Source: Aradus depressus (taxonomy: Eukaryota; Arthropoda; Insecta; Hemiptera; Aradidae). Taken from it: a stretch of DNA of 64,000 nt. The notes beneath the pieces are model-generated. The model made no database searches, had not been told where the DNA came from, and was given only the letters and a program-made list of their open reading frames with translations. Below, one piece after another: positions 33,115 to 44,447 of the stretch; positions within the stretch are counted from its first letter, which is position 1, and every line of letters starts with the position of its first letter. The stretch is taken from NCBI GenBank assembly GCA_963662175.1, contig OY759221.1:38066045-38130044 (forward strand). The letters run 5' to 3'. The translations under genes were made by a program, and so were the position numbers.

Positions 33115-33965
33115 ATTGAAAGAAAAAAAAAGAAAGAAAGAAAAATAAATTTTATTATTCTGGGACAGAAGTCCCCTAAGAATAAAAACATACAGAGTAA
33201 AGAAAAGGAAACAACGAAATGTAGAATCAGTATGTCGTAAAACGAAATAAATAAAATAGTGCTATATTAGTGAAAACTAGAAATTAATAATATATAAATA
33301 TACAAAAGATTAACATGAAAAAACATAAAATTAACTACTTAATTATGAAGAAAAAAATAAATAAAAGTATCTACTATATAAATAAAAGAGAATATGTAAA
33401 AAAAAAAGAGAGAAAAAAGTATATAAATAAGAAAAAAATAAATAGATTAATAAAATGGACAGAGCATAATACTGTGATGGTTGATTATAAAAGAGAAGGG
33501 AGGATGCCCAGACAAGGTTTGAAATAAAATTAATTTTAGAGAGCAGGGGCTAGATAGAGAAGTGGGAGGAGAGAGAAGAAAAATAAAATTACATAATAAT
33601 ATAAGATAAAATAAAAAAATAAATAAATACTTATTTATTTAATTTTATTCTCTATTTTCATTATATATACTTAATACTATATATAATACTATATATAATG
33701 AAAATAGAGAAAAAAAAATGGGATAAGTAAATAATTTAAATGATTAGAATAATGAGGTTGACGAATTAGAGAATACGGGGGAGAGAGATGAAGATCTAAT
33801 CAAAGGGGAGTGGATTGTTTAATGAAGAGGAATTGGAATAGTGAGGATTTGAAGGAAGCCACGGAAGGAGAGTGACGGATTGGGGGAGGCAGGGAGTTGT
33901 AGAGGGAGGAGACCTGGACAAGAAATGAATTGTGGAAGGCCGAGGAACAAATAAAATTATTGACC
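33115..33965 (-). mobile_element. CR1/L2-like LINE 3' end
   Basis: At 33814-33960 the minus strand reads SSAFHNSFLVQVSSLYNSLP and PPIRHSPSVASFKSSLFQFL and then stops. The SF...V..LYNSLP..I....S..SFK..L pattern is the C-terminus of CR1/L2-group ORF2. About 700 bp of AT-rich 3' sequence follows, ending near cttctgtcccagaataat (33156-33173 in reverse). Related 3' parts lie at 59095-60565 and 61700-62720. Confidence 0.75.
33648..33712. repeat. Hairpin with 20 bp arms
   Basis: ttctctattttcattatata and tatataatgaaaatagagaa are inverse arms with a roughly 25 nt AT-rich loop, inside LINE 3' sequence. Confidence 0.85.
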
Positions 33966-34342
33966 ACACTTACCTAATTATTTACCATACTTTTTGAAAT
34001 ACATGTGAATGATGCTTCTATAAAGCTGATTTAACCGAAAACGCCCTGATGACTTGGAAAAGTCTGCCGTAGTAAATATATATATTGGGTAGGTAAGATT
34101 TGAAGAATAATGTGAAAGGAAGGATACAACAACAACAATGTGAATACAATGACGTCTACAACGCACAGAAGTAAGGTTGAATGATGTTTCCGGAAGCCAA
34201 ACTAATGTTCGGGGTTATTATTTTGGTCATTCAATATGTTTAGGAGTACGAGAGAAGAAAGAACTCTTGAGAAAGTAGTTTTTCAAAAACTTTTCCCAAG
34301 AGACTGAGGAGACGAATAATATAATAAGAAAATGGTTGATTT
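33966..34342. other. Unassigned intronic sequence
   Basis: No recognised feature. Confidence 0.4.
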
Positions 34343-34390
34343 TCGCACGACCATAATGCTTCTTTATACTAAATGTATAAGAAAGTACAA
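34343..34390 (+). repeat. R1-type terminal hairpin fragment
   Basis: ttgattttcgcacgaccata then tgcttctttatac-taaat-gtataagaaagtac. It matches the end architecture at 53398-53435. Confidence 0.65.
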
Positions 34391-35224
34391 AATCTCTAAA
34401 GTAAAAGTTAGATATAAATTTAAAAAAACCTTTTAAAGTCTAAAGTTGCGGCCAGTTCAATTTATGTAAGCTTACATTTCTTCAAGTTTTATGGTCATTA
34501 AATTATTTAATAAACTTGGATTATAAAAATAAATTCAAGTCTAATTACTTCCTTTTAATTCTTAAGTAATTCAGGTCTTACGGCTAAAGACGGCAATTTT
34601 CCCTCTGAATTGAGGTGTTACGTCTAACAGAATTCAGGTCACGAAAACTTAATTTTCGTCAGATCTCTTCAAGTTTTATCTTACAATAACCTAAGTTGCT
34701 GTTTATTTCTCACGATGAAAGAAAACTGTAAATGGTTCTGTGTAAATTTTCCTTGGGGGCAATTTTCACGTTTTATGATCACTTTTCTCTGAAGGGAATG
34801 TGCCAAGAATATTAGCTCATTTTGTTCTTTATATGTGTTACTAAAGTGAAAATTTGTTTTTTCCTGGAAGAACATTTTTATACTGGTTCATCAAGTAAGT
34901 CAATATTACAGTCTATCTCTTTTAATGGGAATTTTATGTTAATCTCCTTACTAATCTTCTTTTATCCGTCTGCACATCTTGGAATAGAAAAAAAAAAGTA
35001 ATTCCCCAGCTCAAAATAAGTCTTTGTTCTCCCTGTAAAATCAATAGGGGTCTTATTAATATCATATTAATCTTTGAACATTAAATGATGATGCCCATGT
35101 CAATCCAGTTGCTCGATCCTTGTCAGCCCATACCCATCCAGATAATCCCCACAGAAGAATGAGGCGGCGCTGGCCAAGAGACTTGCTGCTATAATTTGTA
35201 ATTTAAAAAGGGGTACAGGAACAC
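34391..35224. other. Unassigned intronic sequence
   Basis: AT-rich; no gene or named repeat recognised. Confidence 0.4.
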
Positions 35225-36165
35225 TGTTTAGTTAATCATATACCCGAATGCTCGTTGAATCATCTACAATTTTCTTTCTCTGCGCGAATTAATCAATTAT
35301 GTTTTCGCTCTCCATCTGAAACCAATTAATCGATTTGGTAAAAAATACGTTTCTTACTATACAGGGACTTTTGAATCATCTTACTAAATTTCGTTATGAT
35401 ACGTTCTATACATAGATAGTTTTTAAGGTTTTTGAGTACAATTCCCCTTATCACAGACATGTAGACAGGCAGGAAAATTTTTTTTTTGACGTCTATTCGC
35501 TCGTTAAGCACAAAGCCGGTCAAACTTTCTTGTGTTAAAAAATACCGTCAAATTTCAATCGCTAATAACTACGAGACTAATAATGCGATAACAACGGTTG
35601 AGGTCACGATGGATAGAGCATGTCTGTACGTGTTTGTTGTGCAGTGTTTGTTTTGCCTGTGACGTTGTCGAGCTAGTGTGGGCGCCGGCGGATGATTGTT
35701 TCGAATTAGCGTTGTGTAAAATTAGAAATTAGTGTAGCGTGATAACGCGTTTAGATAGGACATTGATTCAGGTGTCATTGTAAAGAGCTTGAGGAGCACT
35801 ACTAAGACTCAAAATTAAACAATAAAAATATTAAATTGAAAATTGCAAAAAAATTAAAGATGTCTCATATGAATCGTAAATATGCGCGGAATTATAGAAA
35901 ACGTAAATCAGAGGAAAGCTCGCATCAAAAGGAATTTAAAAACCTAAAAAGTCTAGTGCCGAGCAAATGCAAGAGCTGCGGCAGCATCGAAAAGAAAATG
36001 AAAAAAACACTTTTCACGAAAAATCTACGGCGTGGACCTTGACTACGCCTTAATGTTTTAATTTTTGGTATCAGGGGATCAAAAAAATTGAAATTTCGGT
36101 AAAAACTCAATATTTCTAAGCGATTGCATAATTTCCCCTGTACTTTTTAGAGCTGAGGAAAAAAA
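35225..36165 (+). mobile_element. R3 long form with an internal coding remnant
   Basis: The R3 head half runs 35225-35490 (gcgaattaatcaattatgtt to atgtagacaggcagg) and the R3 tail 36060-36165 (gatcaaaaaaattgaaattt to gtactttttagagctgagg). The 570 bp between is absent from short copies. It contains a frame at 35861 starting MSHMNRKYARNYRKRKSEES then SHQKEFKNLKS. After a frameshift this continues SAEQMQELRQHRKENEKNTF and HEKS. The basic, R/K/E-rich repeats resemble the N-terminal region of Helitron-type or related transposase proteins, but no catalytic motif is present. Confidence 0.55.
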
Positions 36166-36735
36166 TAAAAAAGTCATCGTTGAATCTCCGGATATGTACT
36201 TCCCCAGCATGAAATAATCGATTACGTTTTCGCACTTCCTCCAATCGACTATTAAGGCTAAAACTCAATATTTGACTTACATAGTGGCTTCTGAATCCTC
36301 ATATTAAATTATCTATTACTTCGGCAGTTATTGAGTACATGTCGAGTCCCCCTTCCTTGAACACCTCACCTTCGACCGATTTCGTGGAAACTTCATAGGT
36401 GTCACACTAATGGGGTTTCAAATTTAAATATAAAATTTCATGTCGATACATGTACATCTGCAATTATTGGGATTTTTGAGAGGTGCCCTGTATTCTTCGG
36501 CTGATTCTGCTAAAAATTAATAAGTGTCGTCCTTAGATGGTTGTGGATACACATATAAAATATTGTGTCGATACATTCATTCTATCGTGTTTACAGATAC
36601 AGAGAGAGAGAGAGACAGATTTTTTTTTTTTTCATTTTGGAAACGTGTCATCAGAGTTCGGAAAATATGTAATTCCTTTAAAAAATCAACTTCAAAATTC
36701 TGACCGATTACATAACTTCCCCTATACGGGGAAGT
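36166..36735 (+). repeat. R3 repeat, full copy joined head-to-tail to the previous one
   Basis: aagtcatcgttgaatctccg begins directly after the preceding tail. The copy includes gtgtcgatacattcattcta, the (AG)n/poly-T spacer at 36601-36635, and the tail acttcccctatacggggaag. Confidence 0.85.
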
Positions 36736-36849
36736 GAAAAAAATAGGGGTTGGAATCCCTCTTCTGTGTGACTCCCTAGGGCGTACTAGTGCAACAGGTG
36801 ATCAATTGGCCCCGGTCGGGTAGATGCCACATTAGTACTAACATTGACA

Positions 36850-37330
36850 GGGGTCTGAGGCCCGATCTAGGTCACTATAGCCGAGATTACAGCCCAAGTT
36901 GGCTCTGAAGTCCTCGGCTTCTTTCTGTCTGGAGCTTAGTCGAGGGGTCTGGGGCCCGATCTAGGTCACTATAGCCGATATTACAGCCCAAGTTGGCTCT
37001 GAAGTCCTCGGCTTCCTTCTGTCTGGAGCTTAGTCGAGGGGCCTGGAGCCCGATCTAGGTCACTATAGCCGAGATTACAGCCCAAGTTGGCTCTGAAGTC
37101 CTCGGCTTCCTTCTGTCTGGAGCTTAGTCGAGGGGTCTGGGGCTCGATCTAGATCACTATAGCCGAGATTACAGCCCAAGTTGACTCTGAAGACCTCGGC
37201 TTCCTTCTGTCTGGAGCTTAGTCGAGGGGTCTGGGGCCCGATCTAGGTCACTATAGCCGAGATTACAGCCCAAGTTGGCTCTGACGACCTCGGCTTCCTT
37301 CTGTCTAGAGTTTAGTCGAGGAATCTTGAT
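36850..37330. repeat. 94 bp tandem array, five copies
   Basis: The unit contains cccgatctaggtcactatag, ccgagattacagcccaagtt and cggcttccttctgtctggag. Starts fall at 36861, 36955, 37049, 37143 and 37237. It is less AT-rich than the surroundings. Confidence 0.95.
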
Positions 37331-37919
37331 AGTGTAGACCCTCTGGAAGTTAGGGAGAGTCAATGTGAACTAGATACAGTTTTTACATTCACAGTTCTTT
37401 CAGGGGAACTTACTTAAACGACAACATTTTATATTAGAATAAATATCGAATCATGATATTGTTACGCGATAATATCAGAAAGTAAAGTATATATATATTT
37501 TTTAACGGTCTGTAATTAGGGGATTTAAAAAAAATAGTAAATAAAAAAAAATAATAATAAATAGTTATTTAATATTGTGTATTGAGAAGGCTTCGGCATG
37601 GATGGAGAGGAGAAGGCTGGTCTAGCTCGAGGGTTCACGTCTCTGTCCCCGAGTGTGCATGGCTGTCCGTCCGTAAAGTTGGCTTTTTTATATGGCAGCA
37701 ACTTAGGAAGAGAAGAAAGAAGAGGATGCCCGCTCAGGAATGATCTAGCGCATTATGAGCTGTGAAGAAATAGAGAAGAAATATGCCCTGCTTCACGACT
37801 CCAAGAAAATATGTTTCCCCAATTCTAAAAAAATATATATAGAAATAAAAATATAATATATAAAAATAAAAATTCGTTCCCTATCTATTTTCCAAGTACT
37901 CCCAATTTACAACCACCAC
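37331..37919. other. Unassigned intronic sequence
   Basis: No recognised feature. Confidence 0.4.
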
Positions 37920-38025
37920 AAATGGCGCCCCACGTTGGAAAATATGAAATTCCGTTGAAAAATCCGCATCGGGTTTTTGACCAATTACATAACTTCCTGT
38001 ATACTTCGTAAAAATATTGGAAGTA
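37920..38025 (+). repeat. R3 tail fragment
   Basis: gaaattccgttgaaaaatcc, accaattacataacttcctg and tatacttcgtaaaaatattg then gaagt. Confidence 0.75.
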
Positions 38026-38029
38026 AAAT

Positions 38030-38235
38030 ATATTGATTTTATATTGCGTATAGACACTCAGTCGTATTGATCTTCAGCCTCATCGATCAAAGGAAAGGGG
38101 AGGTTTAGAGCGGCTAGTTTTATATATAAATTAAGGACGCATGTTTATTTTCCGCGAAATCCACCGAAAAAAAGGGGAGAATCAGAAGATTGGGGACAAA
38201 ACGCAAATTGATATGATTCACCGACAACGTTTTTA
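38030..38235 (-). repeat. R3 repeat, reverse copy
   Basis: atcttcagcctcatcgatca and ttttccgcgaaatccaccga lead to the head gattcaccgacaacg. Confidence 0.75.
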
Positions 38236-38838
38236 TTTTATTCTATGACTTGAAATTTCGAGTTAACTGATCAGGAATCGATTTATCATAAAGTGTTCTG
38301 AAAATTATTTGCACTAAGTTTTGCAATCCTGGTCAGGGGGGGGGGGGGGGGGGGTGAGATTATAGAGCGGCTTAACTGCAAAAGTCTAGCCCAATCCTGG
38401 GATCGTTGCACCTTGGAGAACACCCTGGATGAGATCAATAAATGGTACAATTACAATTACTAGCATAGCCCTCTGAATGCAGAAGAAATGTGTACTCACT
38501 GGCCTCGTTAATAAATGAGAAAGGGTGTAGTAAAGTCTGTGTTCACTTCCCTTGATTGGTTGTCCATTTGGAAATATAGCAGAGAAACGTTTCAAACCTG
38601 GTCGAGGCTAAAGTATTTATTTTTGGGGACTGTTTGGAGAATCGAGTTTATTTTCAATTTCACTTCAATATCAAAAGAGTGTTTCAGTGTCACTCTTTCC
38701 TGGTTCAATCATGCATTTAAATATTTTAGTTGCCTCATGTCAATAAATAAAACTAAATTCTTATTGAAATATTCTCTATTTCAAAATAAAATATATAAAT
38801 ACACTACCCGTTTCAGTGTTACACTGTCGTCAGGTTAA
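38118..38838. repeat. R7, about 720 bp segment duplicated at 51383-52105
   Basis: Shared blocks run from tatatataaattaaggacgc through a G run, gagcggcttaactgcaaaag, ggatgagatcaataaatggt and ctcactggcctcgttaataa to acactacccgtttcagtgtt. Differences are very few (for example ccctctgaatgc against cccgctgaatgc). It includes the end of an R3 copy, so it may be a segmental duplication or a composite element. No protein was recognised. Confidence 0.9.
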
Positions 38839-38962
38839 CTTATAAATTAAATTGTTTATTCCATAACTTATTATATAGGTACTGTTATTTAATCACATAA
38901 ATAGACGATATAATCATATCAATCATTTCATTTACTGGCTACCTACTTTACGATATTTATAC

Positions 38963-39202
38963 ATAGTAGAGTTAGTTATTCTGACTCACACCCGGGCTTT
39001 AACTAGTAAGTCATATCACCTACTACCAAAGCGCTCTTTCGTTGCTCTGGCGGACATTAGCCTGACTCTACTATGGGAGTCCTAAATTTTGCCTACCCTA
39101 AATTTTTATTTACCTAGGGTAGGGGGTCGTTAACGAGTATCTGACATCGTTATACGCTTGCGACTATCGCTCGTCACATCCGAAAAACGGCCCGCTCAAG
39201 GT
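38963..39202 (-). mobile_element. SINE1 fragment (tail and middle)
   Basis: cacccgggctttaactagta, taccaaagcgctctttcgtt and tgggagtcctaaattttgcc. Confidence 0.88.
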
Positions 39203-39214
39203 ACTTGTATTTAT

Positions 39215-39775
39215 GAATTGAAATATTTCCTTTGTAACAATAGAGGAAACATTACAGACGGACATAGTACGAAGGAAAGCTGTGTTTAATCCTTATATTT
39301 TTTTATTTAATATTTAAAACACTTCCTTTGTAACAATAGAGGAAACATTACAGACGGATGTAGTATGAAGGATATCTGTGTTTAATCCTTATATTTTTTT
39401 ATTTAATATTTGAAACATTTCCTTTGTAACAATATAGGGAACATTACAAACGGATGTAGTATGAAGGATATCTGTGTTTAATCCTTGTATTTTTTTATTT
39501 AATATTTGAAACACTTCCTTTGTAACAATAGAGGAAACATTACAGACGGATGTAGTATGAAGGATATCTGTGTTTAATCCTTATATTTTTTTATTTAATA
39601 TTTGAAACATTTCCTTTGTAACAATATAGGCAACATTACAGACGGATATAGTACGAAGGATATCTGTGTTTAATCCCATTGGTGTGTATTTATTAATTGA
39701 AACATTTTCGTTGTTAGAATGAAGGAAACTTCCCAGACGGATCTAATTCAAAGGATATTTGTGTTTAATCCTTTG
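39215..39775. repeat. 96 bp tandem array, six copies
   Basis: The unit contains cctttgtaacaatagaggaa, acattacagacggatgtagt and gatatctgtgtttaatcctt. Starts fall at 39229, 39325, 39421, 39517 and 39613, with a diverged sixth to about 39775. Confidence 0.95.
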
Positions 39776-40385
39776 TTATCAGGATATGACGAACATTTAA
39801 TTAATGCTGACTATGTATAGAAAGGAGTATAAACCGAGGGGCGGCAGTGAACTCATTCTAATTCAAAGAGCTCGTTAGGTTAGAGTTGCGGGCGGGGGTA
39901 AGTTCTCTGGAGGGGGGCCTCCCATCGCTTCAAATCATAATTACCAACAGCAAGAAACTAGTAGGTAGGTACTGCTAAAACGATTAACTTGTTCTGTCTT
40001 GCGACCCCAGCGGCATTTCAGTGTAACCCATGTCCCCTCCCTCCTTCATGTTATAATCGTAGGATTTAGTTTTAAGTAGAATGGAAATGGAACTTATGGC
40101 TCAAGTTACTAATCATTTCAAACAGAAAATGAGAATCTCAAGAAGACTTCTGAGATGTATATCAATGGCTGATACGTTCCGTGGTTTTGAGACAATAGTT
40201 ATTCCTTTAAATTTTTTGATAAAATTATAATAATTATTCTTGTAACTGATTTCATAAAATAATTTGAAAATGTAAATTAATAAATTATTGCAAAAATTGT
40301 TGTCCATTATAATTTGTTTTATGAAATTAAGTACTGATGTTAAAACGAAAATAAAAATATATCGGTACTAAAATATTGATACTTG
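39776..40385. other. Unassigned intronic sequence
   Basis: No recognised feature. Confidence 0.4.
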
Positions 40386-40389
40386 CTTA

Positions 40390-40735
40390 CTTTTCATGCT
40401 ACGGTCCTTGTAGAACCTTCTATATCCTTGGCCTGCCGTCTCCACATTCTCACACCCATCGTTCTGAGGTCGTCCTCCTCGTCCAACGTAAGCGGGGTCT
40501 ACCTCTTCTTATCTTTTCTCCCGGTTGTCCCTCCAATATCCTCCTGTCATCGCAGCCGCCCCTGCTTCACACTTCAACACTTCGTCCCTCCTAGTCAGGA
40601 CCCAGGTTTCACTCGCATATGTGACGACCGCATGACTGTTTTATAAATTGTTATTTTGGAGTCTCGAGACACAATCCTCGATCCGAGCACCTTCTGCAGT
40701 CACCGGTAACATCTATTCCCGGCCGTTATCCTTGT
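40390..40735 (-). mobile_element. LINE fragment, end of RT and C-terminal domain
   Basis: The minus strand reads RIVSRDSKITIYKTVMR, then VVTYASETWVLTRRDEVLKC and, after frameshifts, RRGRPRLRW and RMWRRQAKD-like blocks. K..IY.T..RPV..YASETW.LT..DE and GRPR.RW are conserved in RTE-related and similar LINEs. It is dead. Confidence 0.8.
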
Positions 40736-41029
40736 TAAAATATTGATACCATTGATGTATCTCGTATCGATACCCATCCCTACTGTGAACATGATATTAT
40801 TAACTAAAATGGCTTCACTGATGTTTAGTCAAATCGGTCATAGAGAAGGGGGGTTTAAGGCTGTTTAACTAAGTCTAGTCCAATCCTGACACATAGTTCT
40901 CAAAAGCTGGAATTCCAAAATCTCAATTTACTTAACTTGTGTCCGGGTTTAATTACAATTTGCAGCAGACCACTTCTCACTTAATGTAGCTAAGGTAGTT
41001 AGGAAAACTTCATGTATTTAACTATAATA
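40736..41029. other. Mostly unassigned, with a small R7 piece
   Basis: 40855-40892 (taaggctgtttaactaagtc, tagtccaatcctgac) resembles R7 near 38365-38400. Confidence 0.45.
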
Positions 41030-41100
41030 ACTTTGAGCACGCCATCCTTCGGTTAAGACGTTAAGCGATGGCCCTAGCCTGTCGGATTCTGTTAAAGCAG
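41030..41100 (+). mobile_element. SINE1 fragment (middle)
   Basis: ctttgagcacgccatccttc and gacgttaagcgatggcccta. Confidence 0.75.
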
Positions 41101-41190
41101 GAATGGGTCGTCTCATTGAGTACGGGGAGTCATAGCGACAGCTAACCTCAGAATTGTATAAATATGCCAACATAGTAAACTTAAATGTCT
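41101..41190 (-). mobile_element. LINE C-terminal fragment, same family as 6455-6720
   Basis: The minus strand reads MLAYLYNSEVSCRYDSPYSM. LA.LYNSE...C.YDSP matches the fragment at 6640-6720. Confidence 0.6.
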
Positions 41191-41374
41191 TTTTTAAGCT
41201 GAAACGGTACACAATAGCTATATATTTTTGTGGAATAAGACAATATAAAGGAAAGAAAATAAGATGAAAAAATGAAAATCCTTGGTCATCTTCCTGAGGA
41301 CATAAAATACAGTTACATTTCAGATTTCGTTAAAATTACTGTCTGTTATAATGATTTTTTAAGTCCAGTTTCCT

Positions 41375-41560
41375 TTCGGGAGCCATATTGGCCATGCGGG
41401 CTAGAACGTAGGAAACTCAATTTCGAATTTCTGACTAAGTTAACTTCTCTTATATTTCGGGACGACATTTCAAAATTGAACGCTGGGGAAGTACATTCAT
41501 CGGGCTTCAACTACGAGGTTTTGGGCTGGGACCCAGTAGTAGACCTTAGGAAGTCATAGC
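41375..41560 (+). repeat. Mosaic of SINE2 head, R3 tail and SINE1 tail pieces
   Basis: cgggagccatattggccatg and cgggctagaacgtagg are a SINE2 head. caatttcgaatttctgac and cgctggggaagtacattc are R3 tail pieces. gggcttcaactacgaggt is SINE1. Confidence 0.6.
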
Positions 41561-42290
41561 CCGGGCATGCGTCTCAAAAAATGAAGGCAGAGAATCATGG
41601 AGGTATTTACCTCTGTCGTTTAGTCATCTCCACCATACTGGTGTATTCATACTGAAATGTCATCTGATTTAATTAGCTTTGGATTTAACACAAACCAAAT
41701 CCAGTTAAAATCTAGTTATTCTGATTTGGATCTCTCAATTTGCCATAGGATAGGACGACGTAGAGTGTTCAGACATGCAGGTAAATGATATTGCAAACAT
41801 GAGCCAAATTACCAACACCATTTACCGACATGTCGTTGGCTGAAACCCCTCTCCAATTTATTTAAGTAATTAGTTGGTGTAGGCTTCCTACAGGCGGGGG
41901 TTCTCCGCAGAGCCTGTTTAAACACATTCAGACGAAGCCCTGTGGAGCGGTGTGTTTGTGTTGTATGTGTTGTGTTTTGTCTGTGCAATGCCTGGGAACC
42001 TGACAGTGACAAATTCTCGTTGGGTTCTCTCTCTCTCTCCATGTAGTTTACAAAACGTCAGAGATCTAATTAAAATAACAATGAAGAAGGAACACAGAAA
42101 CCGCATCTTTCATCTAAATTCAACAAACTTACAGTCCGGTTCCTCTTTGGAATTTTGATAAATGGTAAAGGGATGTGTTCAGTGGCCAAACTAGACATTT
42201 GGGAAAAATTTCATTATAACCATCATTCATGTTGAATTTCTTCAAATATTTACACTTCACCAGTCATTACATCGTACCCCTTTCAGTAAA
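41561..42290. other. Unassigned intronic sequence
   Basis: No recognised feature. Confidence 0.4.
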
Positions 42291-42293
42291 CAG

Positions 42294-42365
42294 AGCTCAA
42301 GATCGTGGGCTCATGTCTAGCAGAGCGACGAAAAAGCGTCGGCATGAGTCACAATAACTAACTAA
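42294..42365 (+). mobile_element. SINE1 remnant with internal deletion
   Basis: gagctcaagatcgtgggctc then gagcgacgaaaaagcgt, gcatgagtcacaataactaa. Confidence 0.7.
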
Positions 42366-42536
42366 CCTCTCCAGTAAAATATTTAGAATTAATAATAATA
42401 ATAACAATATTTATTTCCGCAACCATAACATGCTAGTAGATATCATTATAAGATAGCTTATAAATTAAGTACATAAAGAGATATTAACTATAATAGTCGG
42501 ACAAACCAGTCACTAGTCGGACAAACCAGTGACTAG

Positions 42537-42833
42537 TTAGGTTAGGTTTTATGGCTCATACCCAGGCTTTAACTACGATGTCATATCGCCTACTACAGGG
42601 GGAGTCTTAAATTTTGCCTACCCTACATTTTTATTCACCTAGGGCAGGGGTCTTTAACGAGTACCTGACATCGTACAGGCTCGGGACCATCGCTTAACGT
42701 CCCATCCGAAGGACGGCGTGCTTAAGTTTATTTTACCTCCCATATAAAATAAACTAAGGGCCTCGGTCGGGTTTCGAACCCACGTTCTTGAGCGTGAGAA
42801 GACAAGCACGCATACCACTGAGCTACCGGCGCC
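42537..42833 (-). mobile_element. SINE1 copy, near full length
   Basis: Runs from taggttaggttttatggctc to ccactgagctaccggcgccc; boxes A and B are readable. It is preceded by a 22 bp duplication (ctagtcggacaaaccagt, 42493-42535). Confidence 0.9.
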
Positions 42834-42835
42834 CT

Positions 42836-43254
42836 CATAAATGAATATTAGAAAATATATCGTCGGCCTAAACGTGATAGGTACCTCGTAAGCGACATTT
42901 CTCCGAAAATCGTTTTTTTTTTTACAAAAAAAAAAGAAAAAAAAAACTCTGATCTAGTGGGACCTCGTATACGACATAAAACGAAAAACCCATGAAATAC
43001 GGTTTGAAGAACCGTACATTGCAAAAGAAATGGAAATAAAATTCTGGTGAAACCTCGTAACTCCGTCAAGTAGGTTAATTCTTTACTTGGATTTGCAAAC
43101 TAGCTTAAAAACAATTCATGGCATGCATATACATCTCACTTAATACAAATGTCGAACAAATTGAGGTTTTCTATAAAGAATATTTTTTTAATCAGTTTTT
43201 GTCTCTCCTGTAAAGTTGGCTTTTTGCACATATGAGGTATCACGTTTAGTGGGG
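42836..43254. other. Unassigned intronic sequence
   Basis: A/T homopolymer runs near 42913-42945; nothing recognised. Confidence 0.4.
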
Positions 43255-43527
43255 TTTCACAGCAAAGCTGGGCCGAGCCGGGCGGAAAACGCTTGAGCGC
43301 TAAATACGCAGGGTTTACATGGGAGTATTCAAACCAAGGCCGAGCCGCGCCGGGCGAGGCCGAGCGGTTTTGAGCAGTACTACCTACCGCCAATTCGAGG
43401 GTTTTCTGCCAAGCGGTTTCTTCCGTCATTCAGTCTAGTTCGGTGTTTCAGCCCAGTGAGTTAGATCAAATTGCCCAATATATTGTTTTTTATTGTTTCA
43501 AGTGGTTTTTGTTTTTTTAATATTATA

Positions 43528-43638
43528 ATGAGTGTTGACATAGAAATATTAATTAGTTGGAATCAAGAAAGACCTCCGTTGTGGCATCAATCTAACAACA
43601 AGTACATGGACCGGCATGTGACAATAAATGTCCATTAG
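43528..43638 (+). pseudogene. MADF-domain protein, N-terminal fragment
   Basis: Reads MSVDIEILISWNQERPPLWH then QSNNKYMDRHVT before a stop. The I..LI..W...RP.LW...N..Y.DR spacing is the start of a MADF (Myb/SANT-like) domain. These bind DNA and are encoded by Harbinger elements as well as host genes. Confidence 0.7.
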
Positions 43639-43750
43639 TCTCGTGATCTTTATTTATATTGTGAGTCCAGTATCGCCTTCTTTCTGCCACACATTCATCA
43701 TCAAGTGATGAACTATGCAATAACATCATCATCATCAAAGTTGATGACAT
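43631..43750 (-). pseudogene. Harbinger transposase, N-terminal fragment
   Basis: The minus strand reads MSSTLMMMMLLHSSSLDDEC then VAERRRYWTHNINKDHETNG. RRRYW.H.IN.D.E..G is the characteristic N-terminal motif of animal Harbinger transposases. The DDE domain is absent. Confidence 0.75.
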
Positions 43751-43913
43751 TATTTTGCACCACGTTTCAACTGAGACTGAATAGGAAAGAAGCACCTCTC
43801 ACTACAAGGCTAGAAAACCTACTGAGAGCGAATCGGCTTTGGTGCGAAAGCAGGCAGATTCCGGTCGGCTCGGCTCGGCTTTGGTGTGTAAGAAGCCTAA
43901 GTATTCTAGACCG

Positions 43914-44445
43914 ACGATATGTAGAGAACTGTAGTCCCATTTGCTCCAAGATCCTCTTCCTCGGTTGACCTCTTCCCCCTGAAATAAGACCTTCTCTTGT
44001 CCTATTCCTCCCAGTTGCTGTCCGCCACCCTGGTCTTGTTTGACATCACCTCCCTCTACAAACTTGCCCCTCCCATTCTTACCTCGTCCGTCCCCCCTCC
44101 CCCCCTCCCCCACCATCGCTCCCTTATCGAACAACCTTCCTCTATTTTAGTATTCCACTCGTCTCCTTTCTTATTAGATGAAGTTTTTTTTCTGTTATTT
44201 TTCTTTTATTTTTCTCTGAATTATTTTTCAGTCTAACTCAATTTGAAATTCTTTGTCATATACAGTGTGAATTTATTATATAAGTTGGGATACTGTTTTT
44301 TTATTTAAATTAAAACATGTCTTATTTGCGAAAATTACTGTCTCAAAATTTTCCTGAAACACGATAAGTTTTATTTGTAAAACGTGTGTTACAATCCATT
44401 TTGAATGCTGTCAGTGACAAGGCGTCGCACAGTAGGACGAAATTG
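43914..44445. other. Unassigned, with C/T-rich strand bias
   Basis: 44020-44215 is pyrimidine-rich (cccctccccccctcccccac). No gene is seen. Confidence 0.4.
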
Positions 44446-44447
44446 TA

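Larger units (their letters stand above)
43311..43913. mobile_element. PIF/Harbinger derivative retaining starts of both of its genes
   Basis: GC-rich inverted ends contain ccaaggccgagccg at left (about 43343) and its inverse, cggctcggctttggtg, at right (about 43868-43883). Inside, two converging coding starts meet near 43630. They are the two genes usual for insect Harbingers, a Myb/MADF-type DNA-binding protein and a transposase. An internal deletion has removed both gene bodies. Exact ends are uncertain. Confidence 0.7.
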
